Shown in pieces: positions 7,311 through 19,251 of a DNA stretch of 64,000 nt. Source of the stretch: Dryocosmus kuriphilus (taxonomy: Eukaryota; Arthropoda; Insecta; Hymenoptera; Cynipidae); assembly GCA_038277395.1 (NCBI GenBank), contig CM076190.1:241781256-241845255 (forward strand), in the 5' to 3' direction. The notes beneath the pieces were generated by a model. That model saw nothing but the letters and a program-made list of their open reading frames with translations, was not told the DNA's origin and did no database searches. Each line of letters begins with the position of its first letter. The stretch's first letter is position 1. The position numbers and the translations under genes are program-made.

Positions 7311-10232
7311 ATGAGAAGAGTGTTTGGTATTCTGTTTTTCGCTTTAGCGATTTTCATTAATTTTGTTGGTAAATATAATAATATCTATAGTTTATATAAA
7401 TAACGCTTTTAATGTCAGTATATTCATTTCCAATCCAAAATTGTTTAAGTAAAAATCCCTTCTCTTTCTCCATTTACGTAAAGTTAAATAAGTTACCTAA
7501 TAAGTTACGTAACTTATTTTCATTTATGTGAGTCGCCATTTTCATTAAGTTTTTTTTTGGCGAATTTTCATTTAGCCGATTTATCATTAGCATAATCTTT
7601 ATTTTTCTGAATTACCATTTTAAATTTAAAGATATCGATGAATTTGAAGGAATTCGAAGCATTTCATGGAATTTTTAGCGAATTCTAAGGAATTGTATGT
7701 ATTTAAGGAATTCAAAGAAATTATAAAATTTCAAGTAATTTTAAAATTCCAAATTATTCATGTGTTTTCACAAAATTGCAAGGAATTCGAAGAATTTCAA
7801 GGAATTTGTGGAATTCTATGGGATTATAAGATTCAAGAGAATTTCCAAATTCTGATTTACTCCAGTAATGTCAATGCATTTCGAAGATTTCCCAAAATCA
7901 CAAAGAATTCATAAAACTTCAAGGAATTTAACAAATTCCACAAAATCATAAAATTGAAGGAATTTCCAGTTTCGAAGTCGTTCAGTAATTTCAAGGAACT
8001 TTGAGTATGTTGGAGAATTCCACAAAATTATAAAGTTTCAAGGAATTCTTAAGTTTCATGTTATTCTAAGAATTTCTAAGAATTCCATTAATTTCAAAGA
8101 ATTTGAGAAAATAAAAGAAATTTTATGAATTACACGAAATTTAAAAAATGCACATATTTCCAAATTTGAAATTATTGCAGAAATTTTAAAGAATTCGATG
8201 AATGTCGTGGGCTTAAATAATTCCAACTTTTTGGTCGACTTTCAAGAAATTTCAAGGAAATCGAGGAAATTCGAGGAATTTCTATTGATTTAAGGAATTC
8301 CTCTAGTCACAAAACTTCCAGAAATTATCCAGATCCAAGCTATTACAAGATTTTCTAAGAATTCCAGGAATTTCAAGGAATTTGGGAAATTCAAAGATAT
8401 TAGGAATTTTCAAAATATTCGAGGAATTCCAAGAAATTTAGTTAAGTTTTAAGGAATTTGAATGTTTTTAAGTGTTTCCAAGGGGTTTCGGGAATTTAAA
8501 AGATTTCGGGTAGTTACAACAAGTATGAGGAATTTAAAGGAATTTGAGGCATTCCACGAAGTTATGAAATTTCAAGGAAAAAAAAATAATTCAATAGATT
8601 AGACCAAAAAATTCAATAAATTCTAAATAATTCAATTAGTTTTTCAAAGAATTAAGAATTTTTAAGCTTTCTGAACAATTTTTTGGAACTTTATATATTC
8701 TTCGAATTCGTTTAGCTCTCTTGAATTCGCTGAGTTCTTTGTAACCCCTGGCATGCATTGAATTTCTGGAAACACATCGCATGCGTTGCATTACTTGGAA
8801 TTTCTTGAAACCCATCAAATTCCTTGAAATTGTTTAAATTCTACGAATTTAGTGAATTCCTTTAAATCCATTGTACTTATCCTTGTAGTCCCCTCAATCT
8901 AATGTATTTCATTGTCCTAAATGAATCTCTTGAAATTCCTCAGGTTCATCAATTTCCATGAATTCGTCGAATTCAGTGAATTTTCTCTGCGTTCATAGAA
9001 CTTCTCTGAATTCCTCGAATTCACTGCATTTCTATGAATTCCTGGAACTCATTTCTCTCCAATGAATTCTCTGCAATCTCTCGAATTCATTGAATTTCTC
9101 TGAATTTTCTTTATTTCTCCAACTAACTAAATTTATTTGAATACCCTGAATTACTCGAATTTATGAAATTTCACAAATTCAATAAATTTCTCTGAATTAT
9201 CTGAATTCCTCGTATTCACCGAATTTCTCTAAATTATCTGAACTTCTCTGAGTTCTCTGGACTCCCCGAATTCATTGAACTTCTCTCAATTATCTGAATT
9301 GCCTGAACACAGTGGATTCATTTAATTCTCTGAATTTTTCCACTTATTTCAATTCCTTCGAATTCCCCAGATTCCACCAGATTAATTGAATTTTTTTAAT
9401 TCTCTCTATTTCTAGATTTCCTCCCATTCCTTTTCTTGAAATTCCTTGAAAATCCTTAAATTTCTACGCGTAATTCCTTCAATTTTATGGAACTTATAGA
9501 CTTAATTGGAACTCGTTAAATTCTCCTGATTCATCGGGTTCTATAAATTACTCTAATTCATTGAATTTCTCTTAATTCTCTGAACTCATCGAATTCATTC
9601 CATTTCTTTAAACTCTGTGAATCCGTCATCTTCATTGAAACTCTCGATTTCCTTGAATTTACTGAAATCCCCAAAGTCCTTGAAATATTTCAAAATTCAT
9701 TGGAATTAGGATTAAACTTCTTTGATAAATTTAGAATCTTTGGAGTCTTTTGAAATCCCTCAAATTCTCAGGTTAATATTTCCTTTTTACAGACTTAGCT
9801 ATGCGGTCATCGTTGAAGTCAGCGCCAAGGGAACCGCAGTGCCCCTCCATCCAGATTGATATTACTTTATACGAAAAAGCGCAACTGGATTTCGAACTTT
9901 TACCAAATGGTTCTTTTAAGGTAGCAGTAGAGGGGGAAGGAAATGACAGATACATCATTGGTGGAGTTTTTAATGGGAAGTTGTTTCCATTGGTGATTAT
10001 TAGAGGGAATCACGTTGACAGAGTAAAGATAAACACTCAGAGTGACAATCTTGTAGAAATTCCGGCTAAAGATCCTCTGAATGAAAGGTTCTTTTACCCA
10101 TATTTGGACCAAGGAAACATTCATCTTGCCGAGAGTGCCGAGATAAGAATGACTGCCCACATCATGGAAAAAGGTTATCCTAAGCCTGATAAAGTTGTCC
10201 CTTATCCTGTTCCAGAATCGGACCTGCATTGA
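7311..10232 (+). CDS. Family-B secreted orphan protein, copy 1, two exons
   Basis: Exon 1 (7,311-7,368) encodes a start methionine and hydrophobic signal peptide, MRRVFGILFFALAIFINFV, and ends at a G|GTAAAT donor in phase 1. Exon 2 (9,793-10,232) follows a pyrimidine-rich TTTCCTTTTTACAG acceptor. The phases agree and give 165 residues ending in TGA. The mature part has one cysteine (PQC), a VAVEGEGNDRYIIGGVFNG block, a LVIIRGNHVDRVKI block, an RFFYPYLDQGNIH block and an acidic, proline-containing tail. I recognise no family. Donor, acceptor and both exons are conserved in copy 2, which is the main evidence that the gene model is right. The intron is made of inverted repeats. Secretion is inferred; a role as a salivary, venom or other effector would be speculation. 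Confidence 0.75.
7369..9792 (+). repeat. Family-B intron 1 made of self-complementary GAATTC-rich repeats
   Basis: From about 7,620 to 8,620 the sequence is a degenerate repeat of motifs such as CAAGGAATTTC, GAGGAATTCCA and CGAAATTATAAAATTTCA. From about 8,630 to 9,760 it changes to GAATTTCTCTGAATTC, CTCGAATTCATTGAATTT and CCTTGAAATT, i.e. the reverse-complement class. The two halves thus form an imperfect arm-loop-arm design about 2.1 kb long. The ends (donor region 7,369-7,620 and acceptor region 9,760-9,792) are not repetitive. Copy 2 keeps the same plan. Confidence 0.75.
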
Positions 10233-10333
10233 TCCTGTATTGCGCTAACATTGTCCTATAATTTTCTCGGTTCTCATTCAATTCTTAATACTGTATTCAA
10301 AACTTTAGTACCGAACCATTAACTTTTTTCATG

Positions 10334-10339
10334 AATAAA
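10334..10339 (+). terminator. AATAAA polyadenylation signal, family-B copy 1
   Basis: It lies about 100 bp after the stop codon, in a CATGAATAAAG context conserved in copy 2 (54,600-54,605). Confidence 0.7.
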
Positions 10340-10616
10340 GGTTATATATGTATATATGGCTCATTACAAACAAAAGGTCATTTTCGTGTCCCTCTGTCAA
10401 AAAACATATTTTGTTATTTTTTTTCACAATTTTTGTGATCATTATATTAAAACAAAGTATTATCTACTAATATCTAAATTAGTAGTGAATGTTGAAAATC
10501 AATTTAAAACTGAGTGGCCGACCTAAAAGTAGGCAAAATGTCCACTACTTTCCCTGTCTCCAGGGCACTTACGATATGCTACTTGTAACCTATACTCAAT
10601 TTATCTTCATCTATAC

Positions 10617-10869
10617 AGTTATAGGTACACACATACACATACGTACTTATAAGATAACATAGCATATAAATAGGGCCAAGCGTGACTAGCGAGTCAGTTC
10701 CAAAATTCTCTATTCAGACGCAACATCTAACGATTAGAAAGTAACGTTATATACGTAATATAATTGTACGCGTAATTGACATCATATAATAAAGTAAACA
10801 AGTGACTTCACGAGTTGGTGAAGTCACTCGCTTTTTTAAAAAACTTTATTGTTTAATTTACGCGTAACA
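10617..10869 (+). repeat. Gypsy-A 5' LTR
   Basis: It runs from AGTTATAGG to CGCGTAACA. Inside are CATATAAATAG (TATA-like, about 10,662), an ATAATAAAG polyadenylation-like signal (about 10,790) and an 11-bp perfect stem. The first base differs from the right LTR. Confidence 0.9.
10801..10828 (+). other. 11-bp perfect stem-loop in Gypsy-A LTR
   Basis: AGTGACTTCAC pairs with GTGAAGTCACT across a six-base loop. It is identical in the 3' LTR. Placed after the polyadenylation signal, it may sit in R/U5 of the transcript; a role in termination or packaging is only a guess. Confidence 0.6.
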
Positions 10870-11740
10870 TTTTTTGGCGATCCTGCCAGGATTGTCTTTT
10901 CGATTATTCTACGGGAATCATATAGAGGACAATCTGTGGCGAAGACTTGGAGAATCAGGAGAAAGATAAAAGTCCAGAATTAAAACGTTGCAGACCAACG
11001 GGACTTTTGTAAAATATTTCGGCTCAAAATTAAAACCTAAACCTAAGGATTCAGGGAGCCAAAAAATAGAACTCCGGACTTCTTCACGAAGTAAGCCCGT
11101 CAACCAGAGAATAAAAGTATCGAATATAATTAGACGGTGAACTGAGTAGCCGCTATACTACGTAAATTCGATTACTAAAAGCTATTGAAATTTGCACGAG
11201 TCCTGCAATCAGGCAGAAGGGGTCCGCTACTTATTGCGGTAAAAACCCAAGAAGAAAAGGCTATCAACACAGCGACATCCGGGTAGCAGCAGCCACACCC
11301 AAGAGGAAAACGGATCTCCACTTCTCCTATAAAGAACCTGAAGATTTACGGATCAAGAAAGAAGAAAATATCGAATAATTGTAAGTTTATAAACACTTAA
11401 GCAATAACTGAAGTTTAAAGAGTATTAGTCGTCTCTACCGTCTGTGGAAGGGGACAGAAGTTAAACCAAGATAGTTTCACTTCTGGTGACGCAAAGTTTT
11501 AAACTTCACGTTGGGTTAGCCTTTGCACACCAAGCAACCCACCGTCAACAAAAAATCAAAATACACTACCGATCGAGCGTCTGAAATATGCTTGTAGCAG
11601 CATATGTGTGAACCTCTCGGTATTAAAATACACTACACTTTTGTTAAACACAAAGTTTTAAGTTTAAAAAAAAAAAAATTAGAAGTCATCCAAACTGGAC
11701 AATTATAGGGAAACAAAGATATACTCAACGGACGATACAA
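10870..11740 (+). other. Gypsy-A leader with primer-binding site
   Basis: TGGCGATCCTGCCAGG at 10,875-10,890, five bases after the LTR, has the TGG start expected of a tRNA primer-binding site. The rest is about 850 bp of non-coding leader containing a run of A residues near 11,666. Confidence 0.65.
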
Positions 11741-13073
11741 GTGACTCGGACGACCTCCTTGAAACAACCCTTTCGCAAAATACAACAGCAAATATGTCTC
11801 AAACACCTCCCCCAGTTTCTCAAAAAAACTTCGCCCCCAAAAATAGACGAATTATTAGCTCAACTACTTCAAAGGGTCGAAATTATTGAACAAGGAAATC
11901 AAGCGAGAATGAATGAAATTTCTCTTATTGCAAGAAAAATTGGAATGATAGAAGCCAATACCGACAACCCGGACATTACAGAAGATGAAACAAAAGATGA
12001 AGACGAACAAAAAGAAATGGAAACGAGAAAACAAAAGAACCAACAGATCCTAGAAAACAAGGAAAGAGAAAAATCAAATACATCGGACAACGAATTATTA
12101 AAAGCTAAAGATATCCTAGAGACAATAACAGTGCTGAATGGTCAAGATGACATCGGAGTCGAGGACTTTATAAAAAGTGTAAAGAGGGCAAGAATGCGTT
12201 GTACTCAACCCAATATCCTACTCGACTTCATCATAGCTCAAAAAATTAAGGGATTAGCAGAGAAGGCCATAAGATTTATAACTATAGATTCTTATGACGA
12301 ATTATATAACGCATTAAGACAGAATCTAAAACAAACTAGTTCCACGCTTGCATTGAAATCAAAATTAGAAAGCTGTAAACAGGGTTCGACAGAAACGGTA
12401 CAGAATTTCTCTCTCCGATTTAAACAAATTACGAACGAATTAAATTACAGCCTATTAGCTCAACACACAAATCTAATAGAAAGAAAAAGTTAGAATGAAA
12501 ATCGAAGAAGCAGATAACGTAAATCGCTATTTACTAAACCTACGAAAGGAAATAGAATTGCAAATACGACTTCTAAAACCTTCAACAATTACTGAAGCTC
12601 AGAGCCTAGCGATGGAAACGGAAATGTGGTTAAAGGAATCTCAACCAACTAAATCACAGATTCCTATTATGAGATCAACAATAAGATTTCAACCAAATCC
12701 ACAAACTATAAGACCACATGCCAACACATCTGGTTACAAACCAGCAAACCAGAATATGTCTCTTCAAGACAGAAGTAAAATGAAATGCTATAAATGTGGG
12801 AAAATCGGACACATCGCTTCACAATGCCAAGAAAAACAGGGTTTTCCGCAGGGTCAATTCCCCAGAAGACCACCCCAATCTATCAGGAATATTCAGGAGG
12901 AAGAAGCAAGCGAACAAACAGAATGTTTAGAAATGACAACACAAGAAATCAAGGAACAACAGACCTACGAGAATCAAACAGAATTTGTTCAATTTCCGGA
13001 AAATTACAATCCATACACGGAAAACGAGGAAATAGTATATACCGATTACTCGTCGATAGTGGAGCAGAAATAA
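11741..13073 (+). pseudogene. gag: Gypsy-A gag
   Basis: Two abutting frames (11,741-12,493 and 12,495-13,073) encode one Gag interrupted by a one-base shift in an A-run near 12,485. The start is uncertain: the best ATG (11,793) is in another frame, with a homopolymer-rich break near 11,820-11,840. The N-terminal part has a charged, coiled-coil-like stretch, the middle has a capsid-like helical region, and the C-terminal part has a CCHC zinc knuckle (CYKCGKIGHIASQC, near 12,786-12,827). Gag forms the particle shell and binds element RNA. It ends at 13,073 overlapping the pol frame by about 280 bases in the -1 register, as expected for -1 frameshift expression. Confidence 0.85.
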
Positions 13074-16000
13074 ATTCGATTAAAGAAAAAATATTGCTAC
13101 CAAGCGATAAACCGTTTAAATATAAAAAGAATTTCGTAATGGGTTATGATAAACATACATCTGAGAAGGCAGTATATCTAAACTACTTTGGGAAGAAACA
13201 ACTATTTCACATAATAAAAAATACATTCCCACTTCCAGAGGATGGTATTATAGGCATCCAATTCTTGAAAAAATACAATAGGTATGCAATCACACCTGAA
13301 TTCTTGATAATCGAAAACTTTAAACTTCCATTGCATAATGACGGTGAATTCATTGACGCAAAAACATTTAAAATTTTCAATATTCAGATAGAGAAAGAAA
13401 ATCAAAAAGTATGGATCGAAAATAGCGAGAATACTTTAGAAGGTATTTATGAAATTAAAGATAACCAACTGAGAATACCGATCTTCAATTACGAAAAAAG
13501 ACCAATAGAAATCCCAAAGGAAATTAAGTTTGAAAGAATAAATAAAATAATATTAAAAGAAACAGAAACCACACAAAAACAGAATAAAAATCCATACACA
13601 GGACACCAACAAAGACTAAACGAGTTAATACAACTATTCAAACTAGACCATATTGAAAAAGAAATAAAAGAAACAATTAAAAAAACTAATATCAAAATAC
13701 CAAGAGGTCTTTGCATTAGACAAAGATCCTTTACCATGTACAAATTTAACAGAGCATGAAATAATATTAAATTCTGGAAAAATAATAAATCTCAGATCCC
13801 GCAAACTCCCGGAAAAACACAGATAATTTTCAATTGAAGAAACCAAGAAGCTATTAAAGAAAGGCATAATTCGACACTCCCAATCACCATTTAATTCCCC
13901 CCTTTGGGTTGTGCCTAAAAAAGGTAACAAGCTACGAATGGTGATTGATTATAGACAAATTAATAAGGACACTGATCAAGACGCATATCCCTTGCCAATG
14001 ATAGATGATATTCTAGATAAACTAGGAAGAGCCAAGTTCTTCTCTGCATTTGATTTATCAGCAGGATTTCACCAAATCCCGATGAAGGAAGAATGCAAAA
14101 AGTACACAGCATTTTCAAACTCTCAGGGTCATTTTGAATATAACCGTATGCCCTTCGGCCTTAGAAATGCACCTGCGACGTTTCATAGAATGATGGACAG
14201 AGTATTTAATGGTTTGATAGGAAAAAACTGCTTTGTCTATATTGATGATATCGTCATATTCGGGGAAACTATACAAGAGCACAATAAAAACTTGGAATTA
14301 GTACTACAGCGAATTCAAGAACTCGGACTTCGTTTAGAGCCAACAAAATGTGAGTACTTAAAACCTGAATTAGAATACCTAGGGCACTTGATTACTGAAA
14401 AGGGAATAAAACCAAACCCATTGAAAATCGAAGCTATAAAAAATTTTAAAAAATTACAAAATGTAAAAGACGTTCAATCGTTCCTTGGATTAGCCGGATA
14501 TTACAGAAAATTCATAAAAAATTTCTCAAGTATAGCTAGACCACTGACTAAACTAACGCAAAAAGATACAATATTTGATTGGACTCCAGATTGTGAAAAA
14601 GCATTTTACGACTTGCGTCATGCACTGATATCGGCACCGGTCCTGAAGTTTCCCAACTTCCAACAACAATTCGTCTTAACGACTGACGCGTCAAATCAAG
14701 GTCTTGGCGCAGTTTTATCCCAGAATGGACACCCAAGTTTATTCATATCACGCACTCTCAATAAGGCGGAAGGAAATTACACCACATCGGAAAAAGAACT
14801 ATTAGCAATCGTGTGGGCAATGAAACGCCTGAGGCAATACCTGTTAGGAAATAAATTCAAAATACAAACTGACCATCGAGCATTAGTTTGGTTACACAAT
14901 GTGAAAGACCCCAGCTCCCGATTACTACGATGGAGACTTAGAATGGAAGAATATGATTACGAGATTGAATATGTCAAAGGAAAGGAAAATAAAGTGGCAG
15001 ACTGCCTATCAAGGTTATTCCCGGTTAATACACGAAAAATGACTATGGATGAAGCAATTGAAACATTAGAAAAAGAACTACCTGACATTGAAGAATTCGA
15101 AATAGAAAAGAACCCGGTTGCATCAACAAAATCCACCGAAATCAATTTAGACCAAGCCTTGACTAGTAATCTGCTTGAACCAACCCCTGGAACTTCGAAT
15201 AATTATTCAAGTAATATCAATGAAAATTATTCTTCAACTCCTGACTCCGAAACCGAGTCAGAACTAGATTCATTATGCGAAGATTTTGAAAAATGGAAAC
15301 AGAAACCGACCTTTCAAAATACTAAAACTAAACCAAACACACAAGGAAAATTATGGCGAGAAATTAGTAAAGAAAATTTGTCTACCTTCAATGAAGAACA
15401 ATGGCTGAAAAAACTAAAAATGTATATAGAAGAAGCGAAAGAAAAGGGATTAACAATCGCTAGACTAAATTTCAATGATCCATTAATAACACCCATTGAA
15501 AAACAAACAATCCAGGAAATGTTAGAATTCTTAGCCACTGTGCATACCGAAATGCAAATTCATATATGTTTCAATAATAAACGAGAATTAACAAGGAATG
15601 AGAGAGAAACTGTACTAAAGGAATCTCACAAAAATCACCTTGGGGAAAAAAATACGCTAGCAAGAGCAAAAGAATTAGGTTTATGGTCGGGCATGGACAA
15701 AGACGTGATAAATTATGTTAAGAAGTGTCCAATCTGCCAACTGCAAAAAACAACTAGAATCAGAAATCAGGCTGAAGCCATCATCCCCGACACACCAACT
15801 GCCCCCAACGAAAAAATTGCACTGGATATATTTGGACCCCTACCGGAATCCACTAAAGGCAACAAATTCATACTAAGCCTTCAGGATCAATTAACTAGGT
15901 ATACCATCTTAATACCACTAAAAACAGACACAACTGATTCAATCATCACTGAGTTAATAGAACATTACATTTACAATTTTGGCGCGCACCAAAAACCATT

Positions 16001-16675
16001 TTAAGTGATCAAGGGACCAATTTCTTATCTGGACTAATGCAAGAATTCGAAGCAGCTTTGAAAATAAAGCATATAAAGACGACATCTTTCCACCCACAGT
16101 CTAATGGTAATATAGAAAGGATGCATTCAACTTTAAAGAACTTGATAAAAACAACTATTTCCGAGAATAGCGGAGAATGGGACGAAAACATCAAATTTAT
16201 AAATTTCGTTATAAATACAACAAAAAATCAGACTACAGGATTTTCACCTTTCGAATTAACTTTCGGAAGAGAACCAAATATTCCCTCCACTTTGACCAGT
16301 TCACCAACATTAACCTACAAGGAACTAATTAAAAAATGGAAAACTAGACACGAGATATATCTACAAAAGGCCAAGGAAAGAATCCAAATTGAAAAGGAGA
16401 AATCCAAGAAAAGGAATGATGAAAATATCGTTAGAAAACACCCAATATACAAAATAGGGGACCGGGTTAAAATAATAAATAATATTAAGAAACACAAATT
16501 AGACCAATCATGGAAAGGCCCTTACGAAGTTGTAAATATTACAGACAATAACAACCTTATAATTAAAAAACGAGATAAACTAGCGATTATTCATATTGAC
16601 CAATGCATGCCATATTTTACAGATGAAGATCATCTTAATCTTCCTGACATCGATAGTGACGACAACCAGGAGTAA
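12794..16675 (+). pseudogene. pol: Gypsy-A pol (protease, RT, RNase H, integrase)
   Basis: Domains follow the Gypsy order. Protease has LVDSGAE near 13,048. Reverse transcriptase carries SPLWVVPKK, the FDLSAGFHQI and MPFGLRNAPATF motifs and an intact YIDD (about 14,240). RNase H has TTDAS (about 14,680). Integrase has an HHCC finger (ending CPIC, about 15,735), then the catalytic residues in ALDIFGP, SDQGTNF and NGNIERMHS. Breaks: a one-base shift near 13,705, an in-frame TAA near 13,824, and a shift near 15,985 inside the integrase core. The C-terminal tail ends at 16,675 and overlaps env. This is the replication polyprotein, non-functional as sequenced. Confidence 0.9.
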
Positions 16676-18421
16676 TTATACCATAGAAGAAATAAATGGA
16701 AATGTCCTTATCGAAGAAGAATCTAAAGTCCACTTGTATCATGAAAGTTGGAAGTTAATCATAGGAGTAAATTTTACATCAAACAACGATAGGATTAAAG
16801 CTATAGACCAAACAATTCAAATAGTAGAAACCGCCTGCAATAAACAATGTGGTCCACGATATGAGGTGCAGTTAATAAGAAGCCGATACAACAGATTACT
16901 ATCAAAAAACAATATTTTGAGAAAATTGTTAGGAAACCAAAACAGATTTAAAAGGGGATTGGCCAATTTTATTGGCGACATTTCTAAAACTTTATTTGGT
17001 ACTTTAACTGAAAAGACCTGAGTAATATTAATAACGAATTGGATCAGATATACAAAGATAATAAAAATATAGCAACAATATTAACAAACCATACAAAAAT
17101 ACTAAAATTAATACTAGATTCTTCATCAGTAAATCACAATGACCTATTAACTAACCAAGCTCACGAAAGAGAAGTAGCCAGAAACCTTAGCAGAGGAATT
17201 AATACTGTATTAAGAGACAATTTTGTTAACAGTAAATTAGTACTGACGGCAATATTTATAGATGAAACAACAGAAGATATAGATACAGCAATAAACTCAA
17301 TAAATGACGGAAAACATGGAATTGTACACCCACAGATTTTAACGCCTACTATGTTAACAGAAACAATAAAAGAATTTGAAAAACAACAAAGAACCAGATA
17401 TCATTTTGATACTCAAGACGAAAATTATCAACACATCATTGATATTAGCGAACTCTCGGTGGCAATTGTGAAAGGGCTTTTTACGTATATACTGGATATT
17501 CCGGTAATAGAGAGAGAAGAAGGCGTCCTCGAGCACATAATTCCCGTCCCTCATAAAATCAATAATATATTCCTTTCCATAATACCTGACCATGAATACG
17601 TAATAAAATACAAAGACTCATATGTACCAACCGATAGAATCAGCATATCACAGTGTACACAGATAGCTGAATACAAAATCTGTAAACGCAATCAACCAAA
17701 CATCAAACTTTCAGAAGCCGAAACATGTGAAGCAACATTGTTTAAAAGGTATTCAGAAATTAAGTGTAATAAATCACCGTACTTATTGCATAGAGAGACG
17801 TTTATACCTACATTAAATGGTTATATAATAATACCACAAAAAGAGTTGCAAATAGACTTAAGTTGTAATAATTCAGTAAAACAAGAAAACATAATTAATC
17901 CTACACTATTAATTGGACATGATTGTAAAATATATAATAACTACGATACGTTATACTTAAATAGCAAAACCGAATTCAGGCAGGTTAAATGGCTTAACAT
18001 TACTTACGATATTGAATATACAAAAGATGACCTAGACAAATTAAAAACAAAATTAATTCAACTCCCTAAAATACTCGACAATAACGAACTAAAACAGGCT
18101 AGACTTAGCTTAGATGATACAGAAAATTTGTTAAGTACAATAGCTAACCATAGGAGAATAAAAACATGGAAAGAACACTCCCTAGAATACCTTCAATACT
18201 TAGGTTATGCCGCCTTATGCGCCTTGACATTTTATACAATGTACAAAACAGGATTATTAGAATGTATAAAAAAATGTATTCAGTCAAAAGTTTGCCTATT
18301 TTGTATAAAAAATAAAGTTCAAACGACAACACCAATTGTAACCTACAACGCCGAAGCTAGATCTATGACCGAAGAACAAATTAATTTAATTAAAACTCGA
18401 AAATATAAGTTTAGGGACTAA
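16596..18421 (+). pseudogene. env: Gypsy-A env (errantivirus envelope)
   Basis: A likely env start at 16,625 directly follows TATTTTACAG, a good 3' splice site, consistent with the spliced env messages of errantiviruses. A short hydrophobic signal peptide comes next. A furin-type RFKR site followed by a glycine-rich hydrophobic segment (about 16,945-16,995) matches the cleavage and fusion-peptide region of the insect retrovirus and baculovirus F-type envelopes. The frame breaks near 17,020; the rest is open from 17,039 to 18,421, with scattered cysteines and a C-terminal transmembrane segment (about 18,195-18,265) and short cytoplasmic tail. The gene overlaps the end of pol by 80 bases. Confidence 0.85.
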
Positions 18422-18430
18422 ACCTAATTT

Positions 18431-18440
18431 AAAGGGAGGA
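18431..18440 (+). other. Gypsy-A polypurine tract
   Basis: AAAGGGAGGA directly upstream of the 3' LTR, the expected plus-strand primer. Confidence 0.75.
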
Positions 18441-18441
18441 T

Positions 18442-18694
18442 TGTTATAGGTACACACATACACATACTTACTTATAAGATAACATAGCATATAAATAGGG
18501 CCAAGCGTGACTAGCGAGTCAGTTCCAAAATTCTCTATTCAGACGCAACATATAACGATTAGAAAGTAACGTTATATACGTAATATAATTGTACGCGTAA
18601 TTGACATCATATAATAAAGTAAACAAGTGACTTCACGAGTTGGTGAAGTCACTCGCTTTTTTAAAAAACTTTATTGTTTAATTTACGCGTAACA
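18442..18694 (+). repeat. Gypsy-A 3' LTR
   Basis: It starts TGTTATAGG and ends CGCGTAACA. Compared with the 5' LTR I see one change in ACATACKTAC, one in CAACATMTAAC and the first base. Confidence 0.9.
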
Positions 18695-18698
18695 ATAC

Positions 18699-19251
18699 TA
18701 TACAAAATAAATTTTTTATTGAAACATAATTCTTGTAATTTGATATTCATTCATTACTTCTAGCAGTTTATGATTATTTCTACCCAAGAAAAAATTACCA
18801 AAGGCGTGTGCTTCATTTTCGTTTTCTTAATTTTGTCAAAAGACCTGCGGATAATATTTTGTGTGTGTGGTAGCACTGTTTGCTTTGCCCATGCATCCAT
18901 AGTAAACAGCTATTCTGATGTGAATGAAGCCACTAGATCGTTTTATTTGTTGAAACGTAAATTTTATACCAAAGCAGAGAAAAATCGAAGGTTGGTTATG
19001 CAATGGTTTTCCACTAATATCCGGCTTGGAAAATGGTAAGAGAATAATCAAGTTGTATCATAAACGTACGATTATCTAATGTTCTAAGTGCATTTACGAA
19101 TGCGACTAGCTGCGAAGCTTTAAATCTAACCTTTTTGTAAGGAGAAGCAAGAAATGAAAAATGTCCACTACTGTCCCCGTAAATACAGTTATACCCTTTC
19201 ATCATATTCTACATGCAGTTAGACTAAACCTAAATCTTAATTTGTTTACAG
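18699..19251 (+). other. Flank of Gypsy-A, no recognised gene
   Basis: A short open stretch (18,770-19,039) shows no known domain. TTTGTTTACAG at 19,241-19,251 is a plausible 3' splice site leading into the basic-rich coding fragment that follows. A piece reading AAATGTCCACTACT at about 19,159 is also present at about 10,538, on the other side of Gypsy-A, so a small repeat flanks the element. Confidence 0.4.

Larger units (their letters stand above)
10617..18694 (+). mobile_element. Errantivirus-like Gypsy element (Gypsy-A), 8,078 bp
   Basis: Two 253-bp direct LTRs bound a leader, gag, pol and env in that order. The 4-bp target duplication ATAC is seen at 10,613-10,616 and 18,695-18,698. The LTRs differ at two or three positions only, pointing to a recent insertion. 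A primer-binding candidate follows the left LTR and a purine tract (AAAGGGAGGA) precedes the right one. The env gene with a furin-type site marks it as an insect endogenous retrovirus relative. At least five frame interruptions are present, so this copy could not encode its proteins as sequenced, unless some are sequencing indels. Confidence 0.9.

Noticed and set aside
7666..7914. ORFs of the KEFKEF type in family-B introns (also 49,329-49,583 and 8,636-8,818 on the minus strand)
   Set aside because: They translate the degenerate AAGGAATTT repeats; the frame openness follows from repeat composition.
18770..19039. 89-codon ORF with a hydrophobic N-terminus
   Set aside because: Possibly an outer exon of the decayed gene, but no homologous block or splice donor could be supported.
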